Positions 55,314 through 64,000 of a DNA stretch of 64,000 nucleotides are shown here, piece by piece. Below the pieces are notes generated by a model. It saw only the letters and a list, made by a program, of their open reading frames with translations, was not told the DNA's origin and searched no databases. The position numbers were made by a program, and so were the translations under genes. Every line of letters starts with the position of its first letter. Positions within the stretch are counted from its first letter, which is position 1. The stretch is taken from contig NZ_JAAKGS010000003.1 of assembly GCF_011043555.1 (NCBI RefSeq), positions 62,001-126,000 on the forward strand. The letters run 5' to 3'. The stretch comes from Sphingobacterium sp. SGR-19. Its GTDB lineage: Bacteria > Bacteroidota > Bacteroidia > Sphingobacteriales > Sphingobacteriaceae.

Positions 55314-55754
55314 ATGACAAGACTACACGCTTACCTCAACTTTAATGGAAACTGTGAAGAAGCTTTTCAGTTTTATCAAACTGTTTTCGGTGGATCATTA
55401 TTAGGCATCCATCGATTTGGAGATATGCCAGCCGATCCTAATTTTAGTGTCCCGGAGGCAGACAAGAATAAAATCATGCACACGGCATTACAAATTAACG
55501 AACATGCGATGATCATGGGTTCAGACTGCATTGAGAGTTTTGGTCAAAAAGCTGTATTTGGCACATCCAACTATATTATGCTAGACACCGACTCACCCGA
55601 ACAGGCTCGGGAACTACACCACAAACTCAGCGTAAGTGCCCAAACAATGGAAATGGATTTAGGCGAAACATTCTTCGCTGAGCTGTTCTCTTCCTTTATA
55701 GATCAGTTCGGTATTGCTTGGATGATTCATTACGAGGGTAACAAAACAATGTAA
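55314..55754 (+). CDS. VOC family (PhnB-like) protein
   Basis: A 146-residue single-unit PhnB-type VOC protein. It opens LHAYLNFNGNCEEAFQFYQTVFGG, followed by GIHRFGDMP, KIMHTALQINEHAMIMGSD and the final DQFGIAWMIHYE, which are the standard family blocks. The ORF is open for another 41 codons upstream, but that part is low-quality and precedes the promoter element. No substrate can be inferred. Confidence 0.85.
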   Translation: MTRLHAYLNFNGNCEEAFQFYQTVFGGSLLGIHRFGDMPADPNFSVPEADKNKIMHTALQINEHAMIMGSDCIESFGQKAVFGTSNYIMLDTDSPEQARELHHKLSVSAQTMEMDLGETFFAELFSSFIDQFGIAWMIHYEGNKTM

Positions 55755-55937
55755 TAATCGATTTCGGCTTCAAAAGCTTATTTTCTAAGGAAAAAAAAAT
55801 TATTATTATTTAGGATTAATTTTGGTTTAAACGATATTATATTTATATTCGAACCGAAGCAACGATAAGCCTAATGCAACTATAGAAGGGTAGGATATAG
55901 ATAATTGAGATAAAAAACGATATTGTTATCTAAAATT

Positions 55938-55945
55938 TATATTTG
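55938..55945 (+). promoter_or_regulatory. -7 promoter element of the HU gene
   Basis: TATATTTG lies 47 bases before the HU start. A matching -33 element is not clear. Confidence 0.45.
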
Positions 55946-55992
55946 TGGCATAGAATTAGTACATACACTATAAATCTTAAACTTGAATAATA

Positions 55993-56289
55993 ATGAACAA
56001 AACAGACTTGATTAAGCATATTGCCAGCGAGGCTGGAATTACGCAGTCACAAGCAGAGAAAGCCGTTAACAGTTTTACAGGCGCTGTATCTACATCTTTA
56101 GCAAAAGGAGAAAACGTTACCTTGATTGGTTTTGGAACTTTTGGTATATCTGATCGTGCTGCTCGCAACGGTAGAAACCCACAAACTGGTGCTACTATCA
56201 AAATAGCTGCGAAAAAACTTCCGAAATTTACAGCAGGCAAAGCCCTTAAGGAAGCGGTAGACGCTCCTAAAAAAGGAAAGAAAAAATAG
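55993..56289 (+). CDS. HU-family DNA-binding protein
   Basis: A 98-residue histone-like protein of standard type. It begins [28 protein letters not shown] and has the [43 protein letters not shown] beta-arm region, with the conserved Arg and Pro at the DNA-inserting tip. The C-terminus has a Lys-rich tail. It should bend and compact DNA as a dimer. The stop codon directly abuts a very long hairpin. Confidence 0.94.
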   Translation: MNKTDLIKHIASEAGITQSQAEKAVNSFTGAVSTSLAKGENVTLIGFGTFGISDRAARNGRNPQTGATIKIAAKKLPKFTAGKALKEAVDAPKKGKKK

Positions 56290-56348
56290 GTAAGTTGTTC
56301 AAAAAAAAATAGGGAGCTTTGCTCCCTACTTTTTTTTGAACAACTTAC
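56290..56348 (+). terminator. Unusually long terminator hairpin of the HU gene
   Basis: A 28-bp stem with one mismatch and a TTT loop begins directly after the stop codon (GTAAGTTGTTC, nine A, TAGGGAGC; then GCTCCCTA, C, eight T, GAACAACTTAC). It contains a conventional terminator (TAGGGAGC/GCTCCCTA with a T run) inside a longer symmetric stem, so it could act in both directions. Confidence 0.75.
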
Positions 56349-56349
56349 G

Positions 56350-56395
56350 GCAGCCCCGTTTGACGTGTATACTTAGCGGATTTTAACGAGGCTGC
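56350..56395 (+). other. Second hairpin after the HU gene
   Basis: GCAGCCCCGTT (56350-56360) pairs with AACGAGGCTGC (56385-56395) with one mismatch. It is followed by GTAAGTTG, which repeats the outer arm of the HU hairpin. Confidence 0.45.
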
Positions 56396-56425
56396 GTAAG
56401 TTGGGGATCTTTATCGACTTTAACA

Positions 56426-56525
56426 GTGGTAGGTAAGTCTCTGTGTTTTTTCCGTTCATACCGGCTGTGTGTCATAAAGTTTGTGTTGTAAACACACTAC
56501 AAACGGACACATAGACTACTACCAC
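56426..56525 (+). ncRNA. Candidate rod-like small RNA (possible 6S-type)
   Basis: In the 533-base gap between HU and the XRE gene, outer arms GTGGTAG/CTACCAC enclose GTCT/AGAC, TGTGT/ACACA and CC/GG with small internal loops. A 25-base 5'-side bulge and a terminal TTTGT/ACAAA hairpin follow. The rod is 100 bases long. A terminator at 56590 follows. The shape recalls 6S RNA, including the 6S-Flavo class, but this is not confirmed. No good promoter element was seen. Confidence 0.35.
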
Positions 56526-56589
56526 CTATCACCAAATGATAATCTTTCCGTCCTACTTTTTATCAATATATAAAGAACAATTCGATATT

Positions 56590-56612
56590 AAGGGAGCAAA
56601 CTCTCCCTTTTT
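56590..56612 (+). terminator. Terminator behind the candidate small RNA
   Basis: A 7-bp stem AAGGGAG/CTCCCTT with a 6-base loop is followed by TTTTT. There is no ORF upstream to need it apart from HU, which has its own terminator; this supports a noncoding transcript. Confidence 0.6.
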
Positions 56613-56822
56613 GACGTTTCAAAAATATTAAGCAAATCTTTTTATAAGATTAACATTCAGTTCAACCCTAGCCAACTATTTAGTTACATAAATGCACATA
56701 TTCGGTTTGCATAGACTAAGATATAGGGTACATTTCAAATATACAACATATTTTATTAAAAGCAAATACCCATCTAATTTTATTTATACAATATTTGCGC
56801 AAACAATGATTCTATTTGCGAG

Positions 56823-57296
56823 GTGCTACGTATCAACCGGGATATACTTATTAGCATCGGCGCGGAACTTCGTGTCCGACGCGAAGCATTGTCTTACTCA
56901 CAGAATGACATCGCTAATATGACAGGACTTACTGTCAATACAGTCTCTGCCTTGGAAAAAGGAAAGGGCTCTACATTAAACAATTTCTTACTTATTTGCC
57001 GTGCTCTAAAAATACAACCCAAGGATGTTTTTGCAAATGATATAGATCTAACGCCGCTCTACAAATTACCACCATCAACGAAGCGCCGAATCGATATTAC
57101 TAAAAAACTCAACGAACTAGTCAACAATAGCGACTTCTTCTATACACCTAAACGCGTTGCAGAAGTTATCGAAAAACTGAAATCGGACAAAAGCGAAAGC
57201 AATAAATTCTCGGTTTACCTCACCGGCTACTGCAAAGAAGGGGAATTGGAATATATCAAGGAGGGCAACATCAAACGCTATGTAAAAAAGAAATAA
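56823..57296 (+). CDS. XRE-family transcriptional regulator
   Basis: A 157-residue protein started at GTG 56823 (MLRINRDILISIGAELRVRREAL). The helix-turn-helix (about residues 15-70) reads LRVRREALSYSQNDIANMTGLTVNTVSALEKGKGSTLNNFL. The rest (about 85-157) is basic and rich in Lys, with no clear effector domain. An ATG at 56806 is in another frame. It precedes the SusC/SusD pair by 370 bases, and may or may not control it. Confidence 0.8.
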   Translation: MLRINRDILISIGAELRVRREALSYSQNDIANMTGLTVNTVSALEKGKGSTLNNFLLICRALKIQPKDVFANDIDLTPLYKLPPSTKRRIDITKKLNELVNNSDFFYTPKRVAEVIEKLKSDKSESNKFSVYLTGYCKEGELEYIKEGNIKRYVKKK

Positions 57297-57666
57297 GTCT
57301 GCTGGATACTTGAACGCTAACAATAACTGCTTTCTGCGGATAATGAGATAAACAACTAGACTTATATTAGCTTGATTAGGATAATGATCATGATGACAAT
57401 TCAAGAATCAATCGGGCATTAATAAATTTATAATCGCTACCGGAAAGTTTACATTATGCTTTTCGATCAGGATCTCGTGGCGGGTGACACTCGTTACTAC
57501 ATCATAGAGAAAAAAATAATTGCATAACAAACCGCAAATAAAGACTACTAAATCTATATATATTATTTATATTTGCACCGCAAACTAAAGAAAGCGGAAA
57601 CACCCGGCTGTTATGATACCAGCAAGTGTTCGCGCTGAAACAATTTTAATTTTAAATGCCGTATAT
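57297..57666. other. Upstream region of the susC-like gene
   Basis: A 370-base stretch without a supported gene. It holds the -7 element TATATTTG at 57568 and a near-repeat of CCGCAAATAAAG (57531 onward) and CCGCAAACTAAAG (57578 onward) on either side of it. Nothing else stands out. Confidence 0.55.
57568..57575 (+). promoter_or_regulatory. -7 promoter element of the susC/susD pair
   Basis: TATATTTG lies 91 bases before ATG 57667, leaving a leader of about 85 bases. No -33 TTG is clear. Confidence 0.45.
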
Positions 57667-60600
57667 ATGTCTAGAATTACAACACGTTTTTATGCTTATC
57701 TGACACTTTTGTTGTTTTTAAGCTTCTCTCCGTCTCTTCGTGGCCAAACACGCACTATACAAGGGACAGTTAAAGATGCGTTTACCGGAGAACCTTTAGC
57801 AGGTGTAAGTATTCAGGTTTCTGATCAACTAAACAGCACGTCTACCCAACGAGATGGACGTTACAACTTAGCAGTTGACGATTCCGCTATCGAACTGACA
57901 TTTTCATATCTGGGTTATGACACGCAACGTCTTCCTCTCACTTCTTCCACAATTGACGTATTGATGGAAGCGTCAAGTAAGGACTTAGACGAGGTCGTAG
58001 TTGTAGCCTATGGAACATCGCGCAGAGGAAATATCACAGGATCCGTCAGTACGATTAACAACAAACAGCTTGAAAATCGGCAAGTTTCTGACATTTCAAA
58101 AGCCTTTGAAGGACAGGTTCCCGGATTACAGTCTGTAGCTTCGTCGGGGCAACCCGGCACAGGGGCTACCATTCGTATCCGTGGAATAGGTTCCATTAAT
58201 GCTTCAGCTGACCCGCTCTATGTAGTCGATGGCAGTCCCTATATGGGCGATATCAATGCCATCAATCCGAATGATATTCAATCCGTCAGCGTTTTAAAGG
58301 ATGCAGCCTCCAGTGCACTTTATGGTTCACGAGGTGCAAATGGAGTCATCATTATTACGACGAAAAGCGGACAAGCGGGCGAAAAAGCTGCTATTAACGT
58401 CAACTTTACCCAAGGCGTAACAAATCGAGCAGTTAAAGATTACGAACAGGTAACAACAGACGAGTATTTTATGCTATATTGGGAAGCACTTCGCAATAAA
58501 AATCTTTCCAGCAACCTCAGTCCGGAACAGGCTGCCAGAAATGCCAGCAGTACCTTGCTTACTGACTTAAATATTAATCCGTATGGACCAGATTATCCCC
58601 AACCCGTTGGGCTAGATGGGCAGTTAGTAGCTGGGGCAAGACCCTTATGGAACGACAACTGGGCCGACGTATTACAACGCACAGGCAGCCGCACACAAGC
58701 TGATCTTAATTTGAGCGGTGGCGGCGAAAACCACACCTATTTTATATCGGGTGGTTATCTGAATGAAAATGGAATCGCGATTGAATCCGGTTATAGGCGC
58801 TATAATGTACGATCAAACATTGACGCGAAGCTACGCCCTTGGCTGAACGCTGGGGTTAACTTTGCCGGAAGTAGCTCACTTCAAAAGTATCCGCAATCGG
58901 AAGACAGTAACACAGCAAACATTATCAATTTCTCCCGACTTGTGCCTTCTTTTTATCCGTATTATAAACGAAACCCAGATGGCAGTTACGAGACGGATGC
59001 GTATGATAATAAAATTTGGGATTTTGGTGACTACCGCCCTAGCGGAGCAACTCCTCGAAACAATTTGGCTGCATCCCTCCCGCTGGATAAAAACGATATT
59101 CTCCGAGAAAACGTTTCCACTCGGGCATATTTAGAGGCCGTATTGCACCCGGCATTAAAATTTCGGTCCACCTATAGCGTGGATTACATCAACTCCAACA
59201 CGCACGATTACACCAATCCGCTCTACGGCAACTCCGTCGACCGTGGAGGAACGGTATACAAATCCAATGGACGTACCGTGGGACAAACTTGGAACAACAT
59301 CTTGACTTTCGACAAGCAATTTGGCGACCATCACCTCAACGTACTAGCGGGGCACGAATATTATGATTTCCATTCAACCAATATTAGCGGAGATCGTGAA
59401 CGTTTCGTCTTACCCGGGTTTTATGAACCTATTGCTGCATCACAATTGAATTCATTTACAGGGTCATCCTCCGATTATAGGTTATTGAGTTTTTTGGGGC
59501 GAGCGGAATATAGCTATCTAAACCGTTATCATCTTTCAGCTTCTTTGCGAACCGACGGTTCATCTCGATTTGCACCAGAAAGTCGATGGGGTACGTTTTG
59601 GTCCGTCGGTGGTTCATGGAAAATAGCAGAAGAAAGCTTCTTCCAAGACAAGACACTCATCAACCAACTCACCTTACGCGCGAGCTATGGCGGCCAGGGA
59701 AATGATAATCTCGGAACATACTATGCGCATCAAGGTTTATATACAATAGCCAATAATTTAGGCCGAGGAGGTACGATAACTAATCGCCTTCCTACACCAG
59801 ATTTAAAATGGGAAACAAATCTCAATTTAAATCTCGGTTTAGATATTGCCATACTCCAGAATCGGATCTCGTTGTCTGCGGAGTATTTTAACAGACAAAG
59901 CAAGGATCTCCTATTTACTATGCCGCTACCACCGTCGTCCGGCTATAGCGGATATGATGCAAATATAGGTTCCATGAAAAATACAGGTTTCGATATAGAT
60001 TTACGCACGATACCCGTTAGAACTTCGGATTTTAGGTGGAACCTAGACGTAAATTTCTCTCATTATCGCAACCAGATAACGGAACTCCCCACCGAAAACA
60101 ACGAACCCTTAGACGCAGGAAATAAACTTTTACGCATCGGAGGTTCTATTTATGATTTTTATATTCCCGAATGGGCTGGTGTAGATCCAGAGAATGGGAA
60201 TCCATTATGGTACCTAGCTGATGAGGATGGCAACAGAAGCAACAGGACGACTTCAATCCATGGAGATGCAGGGAGATTTATACAAGGGAGTTCGCTACCC
60301 AAGCTTGTAGGCGGTATAAATAACAGTTTTTCCTATAAAAGCATAGATTTGTCTGCACTGCTAAGCTTTAGTATCGGCGGTCAGGTTTTAGACAATGATT
60401 ATCTAATGATTATGCATAATGGGAATACGCCCGGTCGCGCTTGGAGCACGGAGATCTTAAACCGTTGGACACCTGAAAATACGGAAACCGACGTGCCGCG
60501 TTTGACGACCGACAACTTGAGTTGGACGTCTACCTCTACCCGATTCCTCTATAGTGGAACATATGCTCGCTTGAAGAATGTTAGTATCGGATACACAATC

Positions 60601-60780
60601 CCCCAATCCGTCCTATCACGCATAGGAATAGGCAACTTACGGATCTTTGCGCTAGCAGAAAACATATTCACTTTTTATGGACATAAGGGTATGGATCCTG
60701 AGCAAACTGTAAATGGAGCAACCTATTATCGATATCCTGCTATACGCACTATTTCTGGCGGGTTACAAATGGGACTATAA
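57667..60780 (+). CDS. SusC/RagA-family TonB-linked outer-membrane protein
   Basis: A 1037-residue TonB-dependent receptor. It has a signal peptide (about residues 1-29), an N-terminal carboxypeptidase-regulatory-like domain (IQGTVKDAFTGEPLAGVSIQVSD), and a plug with the SusC signatures (GQVPGLQSVASSGQPGTGA, IRIRGIGSINASADPLYVVDGSP). The C-terminal part is a long beta-barrel ending with an aromatic-rich segment. The start at 57667 replaces an in-frame ATG 54 bases upstream, which would precede the signal peptide. It imports a nutrient bound by the SusD partner encoded next, probably a glycan or peptide; no hydrolase or regulator (hybrid two-component or ECF) adjoins, so the substrate cannot be told. 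Confidence 0.95.
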   Translation: MSRITTRFYAYLTLLLFLSFSPSLRGQTRTIQGTVKDAFTGEPLAGVSIQVSDQLNSTSTQRDGRYNLAVDDSAIELTFSYLGYDTQRLPLTSSTIDVLMEASSKDLDEVVVVAYGTSRRGNITGSVSTINNKQLENRQVSDISKAFEGQVPGLQSVASSGQPGTGATIRIRGIGSINASADPLYVVDGSPYMGDINAINPNDIQSVSVLKDAASSALYGSRGANGVIIITTKSGQAGEKAAINVNFTQGVTNRAVKDYEQVTTDEYFMLYWEALRNKNLSSNLSPEQAARNASSTLLTDLNINPYGPDYPQPVGLDGQLVAGARPLWNDNWADVLQRTGSRTQADLNLSGGGENHTYFISGGYLNENGIAIESGYRRYNVRSNIDAKLRPWLNAGVNFAGSSSLQKYPQSEDSNTANIINFSRLVPSFYPYYKRNPDGSYETDAYDNKIWDFGDYRPSGATPRNNLAASLPLDKNDILRENVSTRAYLEAVLHPALKFRSTYSVDYINSNTHDYTNPLYGNSVDRGGTVYKSNGRTVGQTWNNILTFDKQFGDHHLNVLAGHEYYDFHSTNISGDRERFVLPGFYEPIAASQLNSFTGSSSDYRLLSFLGRAEYSYLNRYHLSASLRTDGSSRFAPESRWGTFWSVGGSWKIAEESFFQDKTLINQLTLRASYGGQGNDNLGTYYAHQGLYTIANNLGRGGTITNRLPTPDLKWETNLNLNLGLDIAILQNRISLSAEYFNRQSKDLLFTMPLPPSSGYSGYDANIGSMKNTGFDIDLRTIPVRTSDFRWNLDVNFSHYRNQITELPTENNEPLDAGNKLLRIGGSIYDFYIPEWAGVDPENGNPLWYLADEDGNRSNRTTSIHGDAGRFIQGSSLPKLVGGINNSFSYKSIDLSALLSFSIGGQVLDNDYLMIMHNGNTPGRAWSTEILNRWTPENTETDVPRLTTDNLSWTSTSTRFLYSGTYARLKNVSIGYTIPQSVLSRIGIGNLRIFALAENIFTFYGHKGMDPEQTVNGATYYRYPAIRTISGGLQMGL

Positions 60781-60810
60781 ACGATATAAAAATATTAAAA
60801 ACACAGAAAA

Positions 60811-62298
60811 ATGAAACTAACATACATTTATATTGCAATCTTGACGTTATCGGTCTCGACGTCTTGCAGCGACATACTCGATACCGCTCCCACTGACGCT
60901 GTTGTGGATACCGAAATTTACAAATCAACGGAGAATATCGAAACTGTTATAGAGGGCACATGGAGATACCTGAACGACACTTATTTTACCTACGCCAATC
61001 CGGGTTATACCGCGTTCATGCGAACGAGTGACGCCATGGGAAACGACGTAGCTGTTACCACCAAATACGGCTACCGAGATGCGTACACCTTTAACGAGAT
61101 GATCAATTCAACGGCATATCGTGTAAGGTCACTCTGGACCTTATTATATAAGGTAATTGACAACACAAACAATGTTATCCATAGAGTCGATGCTGCCGAA
61201 GGCAGTGACGCGGACAAGGAGCTTTTGAAAGGACAGGCAAAAGCGCTGCGAGCATTTTGTTATCTCAATCTAGCTTCCTTCTATCAATTCAGTTACCAAA
61301 AAGATAAAAATGCGTTAACAGTACCTATCTACACCGAACCAACGACCCGGGAAACGAAAGGAAAGCCACGAGCAAGCTTGGAAGATATCTACCATCTAGT
61401 CTTGAATGATCTTAATGACGCATCTACGCTATTGGAAGATTACGAACGTCACAACAAATACCGAATTGATAACCATGTCGTACAAGGATTATTGGCTAGG
61501 ACTTATTTGAATATGGGATTATGGGAAGAGGCAGCCGAAGCAGCAGAGAATGCAAAAGAAGGGTATGACCTTATGACAGGCGAGGCCTACGGGCAAGGGT
61601 TTAATGATGTGGGAAATACCGAATGGATCTGGGGACACGTGCAAACTAGTGAACAAAATACCGCAAGCTATACATTCCATTATTTGGATGTTTCCTCTTC
61701 TGGCTCTTATTATTTTAGTTATATGGCCGACCCTTATTTTAAAGATTTATTTGATCCGAACGATATCCGTTATCAGCTCTTCGAATGGGACGGTGAACCT
61801 GGAAGAGAAGGTTTTTTGCGATACAAAAAATTTAAATTCAAATCTAATCTAATTGGTGATATCGTATACATGAGATCCGCTGAAATGTGGTTAATTGCAG
61901 CCGAGGGTTATGCCCGTGGGGGACAGACAGCAAAAGCAATAGCAGCGCTCAACACCTTGAGGACAGCAAGAACTGCTCCGCTTTATTCAAGTGCTTCCGG
62001 AGACTTAATCGATGAAATACTTATAGAACGTCGGAAAGAACTATGGGGAGAAGGTTTTGCCCTTTCTGATATTATCCGCACCCAGAGATCGGTTATACGA
62101 AAAGCATTTTTAAACAATGATGGCACCCCCATCCAAGTCGAGGTTACCACACCGGATGGTGAGTTAAAAAAAGTAAACGGGCAGGGGCATCGCGTTGTTA
62201 ATTTTCCTGATGGCAAAGCTTTCACAGCCAACAGTCGCTATTATATTTTTGCAATTCCAGACGACGAGATCCGCAGGAATCCTAATCTGAACAATTAA
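60811..62298 (+). CDS. SusD/RagB-family outer-membrane lipoprotein
   Basis: A 495-residue lipoprotein (lipobox STSC, Cys19). It is alpha-helical with TPR-like repeats, as in SusD. Family segments are the LKGQAKALRAFCYLNLASFYQF block (about residues 147-168), the DNHVVQGLLARTYLNMGLW block and the C-terminal MRSAEMWLIAAEGYARGG, ERRKELWGEGFALSDIIR and FAIPDDEIRRNPNL blocks. It caps the SusC barrel and binds the substrate at the cell surface. It follows susC by 30 bases. Confidence 0.95.
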   Translation: MKLTYIYIAILTLSVSTSCSDILDTAPTDAVVDTEIYKSTENIETVIEGTWRYLNDTYFTYANPGYTAFMRTSDAMGNDVAVTTKYGYRDAYTFNEMINSTAYRVRSLWTLLYKVIDNTNNVIHRVDAAEGSDADKELLKGQAKALRAFCYLNLASFYQFSYQKDKNALTVPIYTEPTTRETKGKPRASLEDIYHLVLNDLNDASTLLEDYERHNKYRIDNHVVQGLLARTYLNMGLWEEAAEAAENAKEGYDLMTGEAYGQGFNDVGNTEWIWGHVQTSEQNTASYTFHYLDVSSSGSYYFSYMADPYFKDLFDPNDIRYQLFEWDGEPGREGFLRYKKFKFKSNLIGDIVYMRSAEMWLIAAEGYARGGQTAKAIAALNTLRTARTAPLYSSASGDLIDEILIERRKELWGEGFALSDIIRTQRSVIRKAFLNNDGTPIQVEVTTPDGELKKVNGQGHRVVNFPDGKAFTANSRYYIFAIPDDEIRRNPNLNN

Positions 62299-62305
62299 TT
62301 CATTA

Positions 62306-62344
62306 AAAAAGAGGCGATCCGAGAAAATCTGGATTGCCTCTTTC
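62306..62344. terminator. Bidirectional terminator between susD and the TPR gene
   Basis: The stem AAAGAGGC/GCCTCTTT, extended by ATCC/GGAT with one mismatch, is flanked by A on the left and T on the right. It sits between convergent genes. Confidence 0.75.
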
Positions 62345-62359
62345 ATCACACAGATATCG

Positions 62360-63031
62360 CTATTTTAAATTATCCCGATAAACTTTCGCTTTTTTCACCT
62401 CCGTTTGGATGTCTTTACGGGAAGCATCATAGCTAAGTACTTTTTCATAATCAGTTACAGCCTTGTTATAAGCATCTGTCGCTTTCGCTTTATTATAATT
62501 AGCTGCTCCCGATGTCCCGGTCAAAATACCAAGGTCACGATAGGCTATCGCTCTATTTTGATACAGTTTCGCATCATTTGGTGTAATTGCTACCGCTTTG
62601 CTATAATCCTCGATAGCAGTTTTTAATAATTGCTCTTTTGCGGCATTGTCTAATTTACTTCCATTCGCAACCGCCAAATTGCTACTTGCCTTACCTTTAT
62701 AATAATAGGCTGAAGTATGTTTAGGGTCTAAGGAGATGACTTTTTTAAATGTTTCGATAGCCTTATTATAATCTCCATTATGGAATTGAGAATATCCCAA
62801 TAAATATTGTACGTCTGGATCGTTTGCTTCCGTAGGAAGTGCTTTTTGTAAGTGGGAAGCTGCTGATTTAAAATCGCCTTCCAATAACGCTTTCTGACCT
62901 AAACGAACATTTGGATTGCTATGCTGAGCTTGCTCCTGTCCCTGAACTGTTAATGTAAATAAAGCAAGTGTAGCCGAAGCTAAGCCTAATTTCACTGCTC
63001 TCCATGGGTTACTCAAAAATCTCCGTTTCAT
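62360..63031 (-). CDS. TPR-repeat protein, exported
   Basis: A 223-residue protein with an N-terminal signal peptide (about 14-32) and four or more TPR units: LGQKALLEGDFKSAASHLQKAL, VQYLLGYSQFHNGDYNKAIETFKKVI, SAYYYKGKASSNLA and LYQNRAIAYRDLG. These are helical repeats that bind other proteins. It is transcribed toward susD and is alone. The function is unknown. Confidence 0.83.
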   Translation of the reverse strand: MKRRFLSNPWRAVKLGLASATLALFTLTVQGQEQAQHSNPNVRLGQKALLEGDFKSAASHLQKALPTEANDPDVQYLLGYSQFHNGDYNKAIETFKKVISLDPKHTSAYYYKGKASSNLAVANGSKLDNAAKEQLLKTAIEDYSKAVAITPNDAKLYQNRAIAYRDLGILTGTSGAANYNKAKATDAYNKAVTDYEKVLSYDASRKDIQTEVKKAKVYRDNLK

Positions 63032-63314
63032 ATAATTTGTTTTATTCTATGCTAATTTTTATTACGCACTATTTCATTGGAATAAATGTCTGCTAAATAG
63101 TTTAACAACACAATGCGAAGTTATAAACATTTCCACATTTTATTTATAACATAATGTTTTTGTCATCTGCCTTTTTAACAGGTTTCCCTGTTTACTTAAC
63201 ATAAATGATACCAAATTTTAAAGTTGGCATTTCTCTTGCACATACTGATTCCATAATTACTATCTCAGAAATCAGTTAAAATTCTGACAGATTGTCGGAA
63301 GAACACACGCATAT

Positions 63315-64000
63315 ATGAATAAAAACGACACATTTGATATCAAACACGTATTTTCTGTCATAAACGAAGACACGGAGTTTTTTCCGTTGTTAAGCTCGCA
63401 GGATGAAGAAGAGATGACGAAAGCGGATATACCTGAAATATTACCTATACTCCCCTTAAGGAACACAGTGCTTTTCCCTGGCGTAGTCATCCCCATTACA
63501 GTGGGGCGTGACAAATCCATTAAATTAGTAAAGGAAGCTTATAAAGGGGATCGCACGATTGGTGTCGTGTCTCAAAAAGACATGAGTATCGAAGAACCTA
63601 CGCTAGATCAACTCCATAAAATCGGTACTGCGGCTAATATCATTAAAATTTTGCAAATGCCCGATGGAAATACTACAGTAATCATCCAGGGCAAGCAGCG
63701 ATTTAAGATAACGGAGATGGTCTCTGCTGATCCCTATTTAAAAGCAAAAGTGGAACGTGTAGCAGAAGATAAACCCAAAGTATCGAGCAGAGAATTTAAA
63801 GCCTTGATCTCGTCTATTAAGGAGATGGCACTGCAAATTATCCAGCTCTCGCCTAATCTTCCCAGTGAAGCTGGTCTAGCAATTAAAAATATTGAGAGTC
63901 CGACATTTCTGGTGAATTTTATTTCCTCGAATATGTCTCTGGAGATTGAACAGAAACAAGAACTGTTAGAGACAAAAGACTTTGTGAAACGCGCTAAAAT
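63315..64000 (+). CDS. lon: ATP-dependent protease Lon, N-terminal part (3' truncated)
   Basis: The ORF opens at 63315 and has no stop before the window ends, so only 228 codons are visible. After about 40 leader residues (MNKNDTFDIKHVF...), the Lon substrate-binding domain is clear: LPILPLRNTVLFPGVVIPITVGR, then RTIGVVSQKDMSIE, and the IQGKQRFKITEM strand. The ATPase and protease domains must lie downstream. The leader of about 45 acidic residues before the LPILPLRN motif is typical of Bacteroidota Lon. Confidence 0.9.
   Translation, partial: MNKNDTFDIKHVFSVINEDTEFFPLLSSQDEEEMTKADIPEILPILPLRNTVLFPGVVIPITVGRDKSIKLVKEAYKGDRTIGVVSQKDMSIEEPTLDQLHKIGTAANIIKILQMPDGNTTVIIQGKQRFKITEMVSADPYLKAKVERVAEDKPKVSSREFKALISSIKEMALQIIQLSPNLPSEAGLAIKNIESPTFLVNFISSNMSLEIEQKQELLETKDFVKRAK

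Noticed and set aside
57667-62298. Full polysaccharide utilisation locus
   Set aside because: Only SusC and SusD are present; no adjacent hydrolase, sulfatase or sensor gene was found, and the GH16-like gene is about 38 kb away.

Overview
The window is chromosomal DNA of a Bacteroidota bacterium, most likely a member of the Sphingobacteriaceae (Sphingobacterium, Pedobacter or a relative). The signs are a fused SecDF, a SusC/SusD pair, lipoproteins with an S-C lipobox, families largely confined to the phylum (DUF4290, DUF4199, the TIGR02757 family, lmo0937-type small membrane proteins), TAnnTTTG promoter elements and no Shine-Dalgarno dependence. I see no rRNA, CRISPR array, transposase, phage or recognisable defence locus. 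There is one tRNA, tRNA-Leu(GAG). The organism assignment is inference from gene content.

Layout. 1-5160: the end of secDF, a thioredoxin-like lipoprotein with gapA, a TIGR02757 protein and rlmF. 5175-9090: an NfeD-type membrane protease, a DUF4905-like/LysM/udk run and an unlisted 51-residue Cys/Lys-rich protein. 9097-11970: an MFS transporter and a lipoprotein/SCO/cytochrome c operon. 12200-18550: a complete tetR-tolC-MFP-RND efflux operon with a candidate operator on the tetR start codon. 18700-23515: a GH16 lipoprotein, a methyltransferase, an EF-hand protein, an MBL hydrolase, SH3 and GreA-like proteins and a LEA-like lipoprotein. 23583-32505 (minus strand): folD, lepA, amt, murA, DUF4290 and pcrA. 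32817-38131: a SelW-like protein, sbcDC and ispD. 38136-43993 (minus): a small membrane protein, a PhnP-like hydrolase, and a tight five-gene run of a degenerate dihydroorotase, an unknown acidic protein, DUF4199 and two GT2 enzymes.

44195-46570 is the most irregular part. It holds ubiX, a deoxyinosine/uracil glycosylase surrounded by a dense cluster of hairpins (two of them 74 bp inverted repeats of identical layout), an internally deleted HU-like gene and a 10-bp-phased repeat array. 46574-51358: a PurM-like/retropepsin/rimK operon and a heterodisulfide-reductase-like Fe-S pair behind an 18-bp palindrome. 51432-57300: VOC and SRPBCC proteins, tRNA-Leu, Ppx/GppA, an arginase-family protein, another VOC protein, HU, a candidate structured RNA and an XRE regulator. 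57667-64000: a SusC/SusD pair, a TPR protein and the 5' part of lon.

Most genes are ordinary housekeeping or envelope genes. The strongest second-look items are noncoding (the hairpin cluster at 44844-45169, the rod-like RNA candidate at 56426-56525, the paired hairpin/AACCAATTATAA motif, the phased repeats at 46412-46474) or are altered proteins (dihydroorotase lacking several metal ligands, MurA with Asp at the usual catalytic Cys, a frameshifted VOC gene, a truncated HU-like gene). I found no convincing new multi-gene system.
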